Under the pieces are notes generated by a model that was given only the letters and a program-made list of their open reading frames with translations, made no database searches and was not told the origin of the DNA. This document shows, in pieces, positions 47,701-57,433 of a stretch of 64,000 bases of DNA; positions within the stretch are counted from its first letter, which is position 1; each line of letters begins with the position of its first letter. The translations under genes and the position numbers were made by a program. The DNA is taken from assembly GCA_025936115.1 (NCBI GenBank), contig JAICTZ010000010.1, positions 62,001-126,000 of the forward strand, written 5' to 3'. The DNA is from Polyangiaceae bacterium. Its GTDB lineage: Bacteria > Myxococcota_A > Polyangia > Polyangiales > Polyangiaceae.

Positions 47701-48651
47701 GGTCGCTCCTTCGTCGCGGATCTCGCCGCCGCTGCCCGTCGACGCGCCGGGGCGCGGCGAGATCGCCGTCGGGTGGTTGTGCGTCTCGCACTTGGCGACG
47801 AACGCGGTCTCTTCCTCGACCGCCGTGTAACGCCCGCTCGCCGGATCGGGAAAAAAGCGCTGCGCGACGTGTCCGCGCACGACGGCCGCATTGTCCTTGT
47901 AGGCCGAGAGCGTGCCCGCGGGCGAACGCTCGTGCGTGTTTTGGATCATGCCGAAGAGCGAACGCGGCTGTGCTTCACCGTCGACGACGAAATCGGCCTT
48001 GAAGATCTTGTGGCGGCAGTGCTCGCTGTTCGCTTGCGCGAACATCATGAGCTCCACGTCCGTCGGATCACGACGCAGCGCCGAGAAGCTTGCGACGAGG
48101 TAGTCGATTTCTTCCGGATCGAGCGCGAGGCCGAGCTTGACGTTCGCGCGCACGAGGGCGTCGCGCCCGTCGTCGAGCACGGGCACGCGCTCGAGCTTAC
48201 GCGGTTTCTCGCGCCGAAACAGGCGCGCGGCGTCTTCCAAACGCTCGAGCACAGTCTCCGTCATGCGGTCGTGGAGGAGCGGCCGGACGCGCGCGAGGTC
48301 GTCCGGAGCGAGCGTCCCCTCGAGCCGGTACGCGATGCCGCGCTCGATGCAGCGCACGTCGTCGAAGCCGCAGCTCCGCGCGATGTCGGTCGCCTTCGAC
48401 GCCCACGGCGACAGCGTCCCGACGCGCGGCACCACGAGCACGAGCTTGCCCGCCGGCTGCGGCGCCTCCGGTGCGAGCGGCAAGAGCTCGGCGAGTTTTT
48501 GCTCGAGAGCCGGCGTCGCGCGCGGCACGTCGACGAAGTAAGCGTAGGTGGCGCTGACGCCGCGCACGTTCGGAGCGAGCTTGGCGAGCTTGGCGAGCAG
48601 CTGCTCGGTTCGAAAGGGGGTGAGCGCGGAGCGGCCGGAGAGCCTCAGCAT
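44767..48651 (-). CDS. purL: Phosphoribosylformylglycinamidine synthase
   Basis: 1294 aa; [62 protein letters not shown]; C-terminal GATase [43 protein letters not shown]. Confidence 0.98.
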   Translation of the reverse strand: [1294 protein letters not shown]

Positions 48652-48751
48652 GCGTGCCGCCCCTACCTACCATCTCCGGCGCTCTCTATGGCGTCCCGCA
48701 AAAAGCAGGCCAAATTTGGCTCCGCCCGGCGCTCTCACCTACGAACCGACC

Positions 48752-49786
48752 ATGAACAACGTGCTGATTTACGGCGCCTCTGGCTACACGGGTGCGTTGA
48801 TCGCCGAGCGCGCTGCGGCGCGTGGTGCAAGACCAATTCTCGGCGGCCGCTCCCGGACGAAGCTCGAGCCGTTCGCGGAACGTCTACGCTGCCCGTTTCG
48901 GATCGTCGGACTCGAGGACGCCAAGCAGCTCGCTGCAGCACTCGAGGGAGTCGATGTCGTGCTGAACTGCGCCGGGCCGTTCTCGCGGACGGCCGCACCG
49001 CTGGTCGACGCGTGCCTGCGCGCGAAGACGCACTACCTGGACATCACCGGCGAGATTGACGTCTTCGAAGCGCTCGCGGCTAGGAACGAAGCCGCGGAAA
49101 GGGCCGGCGTCATGCTCTTGCCCGGCGTCGGCTTCGACGTGGTCCCGAGCGATTGCCTCGCCGTTCACCTGGCTCAGCGGATCCCGGATCCGACGCGGCT
49201 GACCCTCGCCTTTGCGGGCTCCGGCAAGCTCTCACACGGCACGACCGTGACCTCCATCGAGCACCTTGCCGCCGGTGCGGTCCGCAAGGACGGCAAGATC
49301 GTCAGCGTCCCCGCCGCCTGGAAGACGATGGACGTCGACTTCGCCGGGCTGACGCGGACCTGCGTGACGATCCCGTGGGGCGACGTGTCGACGGCCTTCT
49401 ACAGCACCGGCATCGGCAACATCGAAGTCTTCATGGCCGTCCCGGCCGCCCTCCGGTACTTCCTGAAGGCGAGTCGCTACCTTGGCCGTCTACTGCGCGC
49501 GGAGCCCGTGCAACGCTTCCTCAAGAGCCGCGTTCCTGCGGGAGGACCCGACCAGGCGGCGCGCGCCACGGGCGAGACGAGGCTATGGGGCCAGGTCGAA
49601 AACGCCCGAGGTGGCAGGCTCGAAGCTCAGCTGCGAACGCCGGACGGCTATCAAGTGACCGTGCTCACCGCCCTCCTCATCGCCGAGCGAGCCGCCCGCG
49701 GCGATGCTCCGGTCGGCTTCCAAACACCGGCCAAGGCGTACGGGCCCGATCTGATCCTCGAGGTCGAGGGGACATCGCGGTCGTGA
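48752..49786 (+). CDS. Saccharopine dehydrogenase-like / trans-acting enoyl reductase family protein
   Basis: MNNVLIYGASGYTGALIAERAAARGARPILGGRSRTKLEPFAE; DVVLNCAGPFSRTAAPLVDACLRAKTHYLDITGEIDVFEAL; MLLPGVGFDVVPSDCLAVHLA. Confidence 0.9.
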   Translation: MNNVLIYGASGYTGALIAERAAARGARPILGGRSRTKLEPFAERLRCPFRIVGLEDAKQLAAALEGVDVVLNCAGPFSRTAAPLVDACLRAKTHYLDITGEIDVFEALAARNEAAERAGVMLLPGVGFDVVPSDCLAVHLAQRIPDPTRLTLAFAGSGKLSHGTTVTSIEHLAAGAVRKDGKIVSVPAAWKTMDVDFAGLTRTCVTIPWGDVSTAFYSTGIGNIEVFMAVPAALRYFLKASRYLGRLLRAEPVQRFLKSRVPAGGPDQAARATGETRLWGQVENARGGRLEAQLRTPDGYQVTVLTALLIAERAARGDAPVGFQTPAKAYGPDLILEVEGTSRS

Positions 49787-49821
49787 GCGTCGGAGGATCG
49801 CTCGTCCGTCGCACGCAGCAA

Positions 49822-51090
49822 TCAGCCCGCTGGCTCGCGCCCCTTCGCGGACTCGATCCTGTGGCGGCCAAAGTCTTGCTCGGCAGCGAGCGCGTTGTGC
49901 GCCGCGCAACGTAACGTGAGGTTCTCGGGCGTGTGCTCCCCTCCGAGGGCGAACGGCTGCACGTGATGAAATTCGAGCCGACGCGTTGCCGCGCAGCGCC
50001 GGCCTGCAGCGTCGACGTAGGTGCAGCGCTGGCCATCTCGCTCGAAGACAGCGCGCCGCACACCGGCTGGGATGTGCCGCCCGCGCAGGCGCGGGTGCGA
50101 AGACGGTGCCGCCGGTGACGGTGCGCGCGATGACGGCGCAGTCGCCGGCAAGCCCGACTCGGGTTGCGGATGGGTCGTAGAGAGAGGTGCGTAGGTCATG
50201 TCGACGGTGCCGGAAGCTTTCCGCGCGCCATATTTTTGCTTCTTCAGCGAGGCCACGAATGCACGCATCGCGCGCAGGTGTATTTCCTCTAGGCTCGCGC
50301 GTGGTGCCGTGTGTGACAGCAGCGCCTGCACTTCGTCGATGAGGCGCACGTACTCTTCGCTCGTGGTAAATTGCACTTTGAAGAGCTCCGGCTCGAGTGG
50401 CGGCACGGGCTTGGCGTCAGCGGTCGCCGGCACCGCCGGCACCGCGAGCGCAGACCCAGGATCGTCTGCGTTGCCAGGCGAGGTGTCGTTTGCGTTCTCC
50501 GACCAGTCGCGCGGCCTGTTGCCGGGCTCGAGCTCTCGGACAGGGCAGAACGACTGCATGAACTCTGACCAGGTAGGCGTGCTCGGTACGACACGCGCCG
50601 GCGCGGGTCCGAGCGGCTCGATCCGCGCAGGCACCGCGGGCAGCGGATCGAGAGCTCGAACCAGTCGGGCAAGCTCGCGCTTCGTCCGATGCTTGGCCCG
50701 CGCGAGGACGTCCGCGATGTTTTCCTCGGTGAGGTGCGGCCCCAGCATCAGGAGCCCGGTGAGATGTAGCTCGCCGGCTGCCAAGCTCGCCATCAAGTCA
50801 GGAAACCGCTTGACGAGACGCGCCGCCGCAACGCGTCGGAACGCCTCGTCCTCGGAGAATCGGAGCTCGTAGATGCAATAGGCGTAGAGGCTCGAGCATG
50901 CGCAGATCCGATGAATGCCGCGCGCCTCCACCTCCGCGAGGTGGCCGAGGAGCTCGGCGAGAAGAACGTTCGTACGGCCTACCAGGCGGCGAGTGCTAGC
51001 GAGGAGCTCGCCGTCCGATAGGAGCTCGAGGGAGGGGCCGGGAGTCGACGAAGAGCAGGCGACATTCGTATTCGCTTCCATGATCGGCAC
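49822..51090 (-). CDS. HNH endonuclease domain protein (DUF222-like N-terminus)
   Basis: RHIPAGVRRAVFERDGQRCTYVDAAGRRCAATRRLEFHHVQPFALGGEHTPENLTLRCAAHNALAAEQDFG: HNH motif; helical N-term LLAELLGHLAEVEARG. Confidence 0.88.
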   Translation of the reverse strand: MPIMEANTNVACSSSTPGPSLELLSDGELLASTRRLVGRTNVLLAELLGHLAEVEARGIHRICACSSLYAYCIYELRFSEDEAFRRVAAARLVKRFPDLMASLAAGELHLTGLLMLGPHLTEENIADVLARAKHRTKRELARLVRALDPLPAVPARIEPLGPAPARVVPSTPTWSEFMQSFCPVRELEPGNRPRDWSENANDTSPGNADDPGSALAVPAVPATADAKPVPPLEPELFKVQFTTSEEYVRLIDEVQALLSHTAPRASLEEIHLRAMRAFVASLKKQKYGARKASGTVDMTYAPLSTTHPQPESGLPATAPSSRAPSPAAPSSHPRLRGRHIPAGVRRAVFERDGQRCTYVDAAGRRCAATRRLEFHHVQPFALGGEHTPENLTLRCAAHNALAAEQDFGRHRIESAKGREPAG

Positions 51091-51380
51091 GATACGCCCC
51101 TATTTTTTGCTTCACTCAATGACCGCCTCGCGAGCGAATGGGTGCACGAATGCGGGTCGAGTCGTCCGACGGGCGCGAAGACGCTCACTGCGAACAACAG
51201 GCCACGAGACGCGACTCTTTTCAGCGAGCAGCGCTCAGTTGGGCGAGTTATTCGCGAAACGCGTCAAGACAAATCGGAGGTTGATTCTGGTCGTCAGCGA
51301 GAAAGCTGCACTCGAACGCATGCGCGGCCTCGACGGCTCGTGCTCACGGACCCAATAGGAGCGTGGCGCGCGCTGGAACT

Positions 51381-52427
51381 TCACGGCCCGTCGTAGAGTG
51401 GCGTTGCTTCGGCCCGCGGCTCCAGCCGACGGTGTCCGAAAGCGTCTAGATCCAGGGCCTCCGGCGGGAGCGTGCTGAACGCTTCTTCGACGGCTTCAAG
51501 CAGGAGTTCGAGCGTGCCGAGCCGCAACAGGCGGCGCGCTAGGTCGGTGCCGTTCGGCGCTGCACGGCAGAGAAAGACGAGGTGCTCTTTGAGCGCGCCG
51601 ACGAGGTGGGCCGGCGTGCCGTGCAGAGCAGGAGCCATGCTGGCGTGCAGCCGGCGTAGGTGCGCGACCACGTCGGCGCCCGACGGAGCGAAGACGCTGC
51701 GCCCAGCGTTGAGCTCGGCGATCTGGCGAAAAATCCAGGGATTTCTAAGCGCCGGGCGTCCGATCATGACTCCCGCGCACCCCGTTTCCTCCAGCATGCG
51801 CAGAGCATCCGCCGCATACCAGACGTCACCATTGCCGATCACGGGAATCGATAGCTCGCGACGTAACAAGGCAATGATGCGCCAATCGGCGACTCCGCGA
51901 TAGAAATCGACACGACGCCGCGGATGCACGGCGATGAAATCGGCGCCGGCCGCCTCGACGGCGCGCGCATTGTCGAGAGCGTCTTCGCTGCGCTCGAAGC
52001 CTGCCCTGAGCTTGGCGGAAAAGAGCCCCGGCACGGCCGCGCGCATCGTCGTGAGTAGCGCGCGCAGCTGGGCGCGGTCCTTCAATAGCGCGGCGCCGAC
52101 GCCCTTGCGCGCCGCCGTTTTGGAGGGGCAGCCGAGGTTCACGTCCACTACGTCCGCGCCGTTGGCCGAAACGACGGAAGCCGCCTCGGCCATGAGCCGC
52201 GCGTCGTTGCCCATGATCTGAACGCTCAACGCCACGCCCGCTGCCCTTTGCACCTGACGTTTCAGAAAGCGCGGCGAGACGTGCTCGCCTGCAACGCGCA
52301 CGAATTCCGTGCATACGAGGCCGAGCCCACCGTAGGAGGCGATCAGCTCTCGCGTGGTCGCAGTCGTGACACCCTCCATCGGGGCGAGCACGAACGCGGG
52401 AACGAATGGGAAGGGGCGCACCGGCAA
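51381..52427 (-). CDS. tRNA dihydrouridine synthase
   Basis: VLAPMEGVTTATTRELI; DVNLGCPSKTAARKGVGAALLKD; IAVHPRRRVDFYRGVADW; IPVIGNGDVWYAADALRMLEETGCAGVMIGRPALRNPWIFRQI. Confidence 0.93.
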   Translation of the reverse strand: MPVRPFPFVPAFVLAPMEGVTTATTRELIASYGGLGLVCTEFVRVAGEHVSPRFLKRQVQRAAGVALSVQIMGNDARLMAEAASVVSANGADVVDVNLGCPSKTAARKGVGAALLKDRAQLRALLTTMRAAVPGLFSAKLRAGFERSEDALDNARAVEAAGADFIAVHPRRRVDFYRGVADWRIIALLRRELSIPVIGNGDVWYAADALRMLEETGCAGVMIGRPALRNPWIFRQIAELNAGRSVFAPSGADVVAHLRRLHASMAPALHGTPAHLVGALKEHLVFLCRAAPNGTDLARRLLRLGTLELLLEAVEEAFSTLPPEALDLDAFGHRRLEPRAEATPLYDGP

Positions 52428-52602
52428 CGCTTTTCAGCCTTCGACGCACCTCGCGTGCGGCGGCAAAACGGCTGCTCGAACGTCGGAGTTCACCGAGCGA
52501 CCATAATCTCAGGGCAGCGACGTGGCGATACTCTCTTCGGCGCGACGATCAGAGCCGGAAGGCGCTCGTCTTTTCGGCGCGGGGGCTGATACGCTGCTCA
52601 GC

Positions 52603-55600
52603 ATGAGCCGATTTTGGGGATGGGCCTTGGTGCTGCTGCCCGTCAGCTGGTTCCTGCTCCTGTCCTTCGACGCGCGGGCGGAGCGGCTCGACCCGAAGGA
52701 GGCGCCCGAGCCGCTAAAACCCTGGACGTCTTGGGTGCTCGCCGACAAAGCGGAGGCGCTCTGTCCCTTCATTCAAGGCTCGGCGGAGGTCGTGCACTGC
52801 GCTTGGCCCACGGCGCTTTCCCTCGGCTTGGGCGAAACAGGCGGTCGTTTCGAACAACAGTGGCATCTGGATGCCCGTGCTTGGGTACCGCTGCCCGGCG
52901 ATGCCGTGCGCTGGCCCTTGGACGTGACCGAGGGCACGAAGAAGCTGGTCGTGGTGGAGCAGTCAGGCGTGCCGAGGGTCGAGCTCGCGCCCGGCGAGCA
53001 CACCCTCGTCGGGGCGTTCGTGTGGGACTCGTTGCCGGACTCGCTGCAGGTGCCGCCCGAAACCGGCATCGTCTCGCTCTTGCTCGAAGGGGCGCGCGTC
53101 GGGGAGCCGCGTCGCGACCAGGCGGGCCGAGTCTTTCTGCAGAAGACGAGCGTCGAAGCCGAGGGCGAGCGGCTCGAAATCGTCGTTCATCGCCGAGTCA
53201 TCGACGACGTGCCGCTCTTGCTCACGACGCGCGTGGTGCTCAATGTCTCCGGCAAAAGCCGCGAAGTCGTGCTGGGTAAGGCCTTGCCGCCGGGCTTTAC
53301 GCCCATGTCGATCACGAGCGAGCTGCCGGCGCGCATCGAGCCCGATACACGCCTGCGGGTGCAAGCTCGCCCGGGCACTTGGACCATCGAAGTCACCGCT
53401 CGCAGTGACGGCCCCGTCGCGGAACTCGCGCGCCCGGTCCCCGACGGCCCGTGGCGCGACGGCGAAGAGGTCTGGGTCTTCGAGGCCAGGAGCGCGCTCC
53501 GTTCGACGTCGGTGGAAGGCGTGCGCGCGATCGATCCCCAGCAAACGTCGCTGCCCGACGCCTGGAAGTCGCTACCGAGCTACGCGATGGGCTTGGGCGA
53601 CACGATGCGGCTCGTCGAGAAGCGCCGTGGAGACGTCGAAGCCGAGCCCGATCGCTTGTCGCTCGCGCGCGTCTTGTGGCTCGACTTCGACGGTGGAGGC
53701 TACACGGCGAATGACACGATCACCGGCACGCTACATCGCGCGACCCGACTCGAGATGCAGCCGCCGACGGTGCTCGGTCGCGTCTCGATCGAGGGCAAAG
53801 ATCAGTTCATCACGCACCTGGACAAGGATCCGAACAAATCCGGCGTCGAGGTCCGGCAAGGGCAGCTCTCCGTATCGGCTGACAGTCGCATCAGCGGCGA
53901 TGCGAGCAACATCCCCGCGGTCGGCTACGATCACGACTTCCACGAAGTCTCGGCCACGCTGCACATTCCGCCGGGCTATCGGCTGCTCTACGCGTCCGGT
54001 GCCGATGAGGTGCCCGGTACCTGGGTTCGGCACTGGACCTTGCTCGAGCTGTTCCTGGTGCTCGTGCTCTCGCTCGCTTTCGCGAAGTTGTTCGGCCGCG
54101 CTTGGGGCGCCCTCGCCTGCTTGACGTTCACGCTCGTGTTCCCCGAAACCGACGCGGCACGTTGGCTCTGGGCGGCTGCGCTCGTGACCGAAGCCTTGGC
54201 GCGCGTGATCCCGGCCGGCAAGGCGCGAGCCGCGTGCACCGTAGTGCGCCTGGGCACGCTCGTGATCCTGCTGCTCAATACGTTGCCGTTCGTCGTGCAG
54301 CACGTGCGTGAGGGCATTTATCCGGCGCTCGCCGACAACGAAGCGGGCCGCTTCGTGGGACAGGCTGACGACCTCCTCGTCGCCAAGCGCGAAGAGAAAG
54401 CAACGCTCCGGCGTGCAGCGGAACCCGCGGCTGCTCCGGTCCCTGCGGAGGCTCAGGTGCCAACGGGCGCTACTGACAAAGCGGCGCGTGGCGGCGGAAG
54501 CCTCGCGCCGCTCAGCGCGTTGTCGTCGCCGGCTCGCGCGGACTACAAGCAGTTCAACCAAGCGTACGACCCGAACGCGATGGTCCAGACCGGACCAGGC
54601 CTGCCCCAATGGCATTGGTCGACCACGAGCATCACGTTCAGCGGGCCGGTCGAGCGCTCGCAGCGCCTGCATTTCTTCTACCTTTCGCCGCCCGTCAACC
54701 TACTGCTCGCCCTCTTGCGTGCCGCGTTACTCACGTTGCTCTTTGCTCGCCTGCTCCCCTTCGGCACCCGACGACTGCCGGGCTTCGGACGACCCGCCGC
54801 GGCGCTGGCCGCGCTGTGCTTGGTTTGGTTACAGGCACCGTCTGCGCACGCGCAGATCCCCGACGAATCCGTGCTCGATCAGTACCGAGAGCGGCTGCTC
54901 GCCAAGCCGGATTGTACGCCGAGCTGCGCGTCGAGCTCGCGCATGCTGCTCGATGTTCACGCCAACGTACTGCGCGCGCGACTCGCTATCGAGGTGAGCG
55001 CCACGAGCGCCGTGCCGCTCCCGGGCGACGCCGCACAGTGGTCGCCCGAGCGCGTGCTCGTCGACGGCAACCCGGCTCGAGGCTTGTTGCGTTCGGAGGA
55101 CGGTCAACTCTGGCTTCGGCTCGAACCGGGCGTGCACGACGTGAGCGTCGAAGGAGCGCTCCCCAGCCGCGAATCGTTGCAAATTGCGCTGCCGCTCAAG
55201 CCTCATCACGTGACCGTCAGCGTCGACGGCTGGTCGCTCGAGGGCGTGCACGAAGACGGCTTGGCCGACGACCACCTGCAGCTCACGCGCGCGGTGAGCG
55301 AAGGCGGCAAAGGTGCGGCACTCGCGGCCGGCACCTTGCCGCCTTTCGTACGCGTCGAACGCACCTTGTTGATCGGGCTCAACTGGCAGGTGAGCACGCG
55401 CGTCGTGCGGGTCACGCCGGTCGGCAGCGCGGTCGTGCTCGAGGTGCCGCTCCTGCGCGGTGAGTCCGTCACGACGCCCGATGTCCGCACCGCCGCAGGC
55501 AAAGTGCTGGTGAACATGCCACCCGACGCGACCGAAGCGAGCTGGCAATCGGTGCTCGAAGAGCATTCTCCGGTCACGCTGGTCGCTCCGAAAGCGAGCG

Positions 55601-56745
55601 GGTGGATCGAGGTTTGGCGCCTCGACTTGAGCCCGATTTGGCATGCCACCCTCGAGGGCGTGCCCATGGTTCACGGGGATGCGTCAGTGCGCGTCCCCGA
55701 GTTTCGTCCTTGGCCGAATGAAACCGTGGTCATCCAGCTGCTGCGGCCCGCGGGGATCAGCGGACAGACGCTGACCATCGACAATAGCACTTACGAGATA
55801 CGCCCAGGGCTCCGCGCCACGGACGCCACCCTGTCCTTTGCGCTGCGCTCGAGCCGCGGCGGCGAGCACGTGCTCCGCCTACCCGAGGCGGCGGCGCTCG
55901 AATCCGTGGTCGTCAACGGCACTCCTCAGCCGCTCCGCCAACAAGGTCGCAACGTCACGCTCTCGATCGTTCCGGGGCTGCAAAGCGTGTCGCTCGGCTT
56001 TCGTTTGCCGCGGGGGATCTCCTCGTGGTTCAGCCCGCCGGCCTTCGACTTCGGCACCAAAACGGTGAACGCCACGACCAGCATTCGTCTCTCGGATTCG
56101 CGCTGGGTGCTGTATGTCCACGGTCCGCGGCTCGGACCGGCAGTGCTGTTTTGGAGCCTGCTCTTGGTGCTCGTGCTCGTCGCCTTCGGCCTCGGACGAA
56201 TCCCTTGGGTGCCACTCAAGCGCTATGAGTGGATGCTCCTCGCCATCGGGCTTTCGCAAATCCCGCTGCCGGCCGCCGCCCTGGTCATCGGCTGGCTCGT
56301 GGCGCTCGGTTTTCGGCGGGTCCACCCAGCGGAGCGTCCGTACCTGTTCGACCTCGGGCAGCTCCTGCTCGTCGGTTGGACGCTCACCGCGCTCGTGATC
56401 CTCGTGTACGCGGTGCAGCAGGGCCTCATGGGCACACCGGACATGCAGATCCAGGGCAATGGCTCGTCGAGCCAGCTCCTGCAATGGTTCGATGACCGTA
56501 CGGGGCCGAGCCCCGAACAGCCCTACGTGCTTTCGGTTCCGATGCTTGCCTATCGAGCCGTCATGTTGGCGTGGGCACTTTGGCTTGCCGTCTCGCTCTT
56601 GCGCTGGCTGCGCTGGGGCTGGCAGAGCTTCTCGAGCGACGCGCTTTGGAAGCGGCGCCCCAAGCGCCAAATCGGTGTGCCCGCCGCGATGCCGCCAGTC
56701 GAGCCGCTCGCGCCGCCCGAAACGCCCGCGCCGCGTGAGGCGTGA
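52603..56745 (+). CDS. Large multi-TM envelope protein with duplicated periplasmic module (hypothetical)
   Basis: About 1380 aa from ATG 52603 (MSRFWGWALVLLPVSWFLLLSFDARA). Two related segments share VPLPGDAxxW and LxPGxHxxxGxxxxxxSLQ; TM clusters after the first module and at the C-terminus. Confidence 0.85.
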   Translation: MSRFWGWALVLLPVSWFLLLSFDARAERLDPKEAPEPLKPWTSWVLADKAEALCPFIQGSAEVVHCAWPTALSLGLGETGGRFEQQWHLDARAWVPLPGDAVRWPLDVTEGTKKLVVVEQSGVPRVELAPGEHTLVGAFVWDSLPDSLQVPPETGIVSLLLEGARVGEPRRDQAGRVFLQKTSVEAEGERLEIVVHRRVIDDVPLLLTTRVVLNVSGKSREVVLGKALPPGFTPMSITSELPARIEPDTRLRVQARPGTWTIEVTARSDGPVAELARPVPDGPWRDGEEVWVFEARSALRSTSVEGVRAIDPQQTSLPDAWKSLPSYAMGLGDTMRLVEKRRGDVEAEPDRLSLARVLWLDFDGGGYTANDTITGTLHRATRLEMQPPTVLGRVSIEGKDQFITHLDKDPNKSGVEVRQGQLSVSADSRISGDASNIPAVGYDHDFHEVSATLHIPPGYRLLYASGADEVPGTWVRHWTLLELFLVLVLSLAFAKLFGRAWGALACLTFTLVFPETDAARWLWAAALVTEALARVIPAGKARAACTVVRLGTLVILLLNTLPFVVQHVREGIYPALADNEAGRFVGQADDLLVAKREEKATLRRAAEPAAAPVPAEAQVPTGATDKAARGGGSLAPLSALSSPARADYKQFNQAYDPNAMVQTGPGLPQWHWSTTSITFSGPVERSQRLHFFYLSPPVNLLLALLRAALLTLLFARLLPFGTRRLPGFGRPAAALAALCLVWLQAPSAHAQIPDESVLDQYRERLLAKPDCTPSCASSSRMLLDVHANVLRARLAIEVSATSAVPLPGDAAQWSPERVLVDGNPARGLLRSEDGQLWLRLEPGVHDVSVEGALPSRESLQIALPLKPHHVTVSVDGWSLEGVHEDGLADDHLQLTRAVSEGGKGAALAAGTLPPFVRVERTLLIGLNWQVSTRVVRVTPVGSAVVLEVPLLRGESVTTPDVRTAAGKVLVNMPPDATEASWQSVLEEHSPVTLVAPKASGWIEVWRLDLSPIWHATLEGVPMVHGDASVRVPEFRPWPNETVVIQLLRPAGISGQTLTIDNSTYEIRPGLRATDATLSFALRSSRGGEHVLRLPEAAALESVVVNGTPQPLRQQGRNVTLSIVPGLQSVSLGFRLPRGISSWFSPPAFDFGTKTVNATTSIRLSDSRWVLYVHGPRLGPAVLFWSLLLVLVLVAFGLGRIPWVPLKRYEWMLLAIGLSQIPLPAAALVIGWLVALGFRRVHPAERPYLFDLGQLLLVGWTLTALVILVYAVQQGLMGTPDMQIQGNGSSSQLLQWFDDRTGPSPEQPYVLSVPMLAYRAVMLAWALWLAVSLLRWLRWGWQSFSSDALWKRRPKRQIGVPAAMPPVEPLAPPETPAPREA

Positions 56746-56776
56746 CGATGCAGGGCGTGCCGCGGCCGCCCGACAC

Positions 56777-57367
56777 TCAGCGCAGGCGCTCGGAGATCGG
56801 GGGCTCGAGGATGTTCACGGCCGAGCTAGGCGTTGCACCGCCGTTCTTCGCGCGCTCCATGCTCTCGAGGATGACACGGCGTGCTTCGTTGGCGTCACCC
56901 CAGCCGAGCGCCTTGACCCACTTGTTCGGCTCGAGATCCTTGTAGTGCGAAAAAAAATGCTCGATCTGCTCGAGCGTGATCGGAGGCAGGTGCTTGAAGT
57001 CCTGAACCTGATCGTAGCGGCGCGTCAGGCGCGATACGGGCACGGCGATGATCTTTTCGTCGACCCCCTTTTCGTCCTGCATGAAAAAGATGGCGACGGG
57101 TCGCACCGCCACGACGGCGCCCGGCACGATGGCGCGTTGGTTCGCCACCAGAACGTCGATGGGATCGCCGTCGCCCGAGAGGGTGTGGGGCACGAACCCG
57201 TAGTTCCCTGGGTAGCGCATCGACGTGTAGAGGAAGCGATCGACGACCAGGGTGCCCGAGTGTTTGTCGAGCTCGTACTTGATGGGCTCGCCTCCGACGG
57301 GTACTTCGATGATGACGTTGACTTCGTTGGGTGGATCGGCTCCGACGGAGACTGCTTCTAAGCGCAC
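56777..57367 (-). CDS. ppa: Inorganic pyrophosphatase
   Basis: [69 protein letters not shown]. Confidence 0.96.
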   Translation of the reverse strand: MRLEAVSVGADPPNEVNVIIEVPVGGEPIKYELDKHSGTLVVDRFLYTSMRYPGNYGFVPHTLSGDGDPIDVLVANQRAIVPGAVVAVRPVAIFFMQDEKGVDEKIIAVPVSRLTRRYDQVQDFKHLPPITLEQIEHFFSHYKDLEPNKWVKALGWGDANEARRVILESMERAKNGGATPSSAVNILEPPISERLR

Positions 57368-57433
57368 GGGGCGAACTATAGTCGGGAACCCCGCGCACGA
57401 GGAGCCTTCGTGCGTCTTTCGGGGCGGAGCCGC

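Noticed and set aside
46015-49059. 1014-aa plus-strand ORF antisense to purL
   Set aside because: Shadow ORF opposite an unambiguous purL; composition RRAEHDV-rich and no motif.
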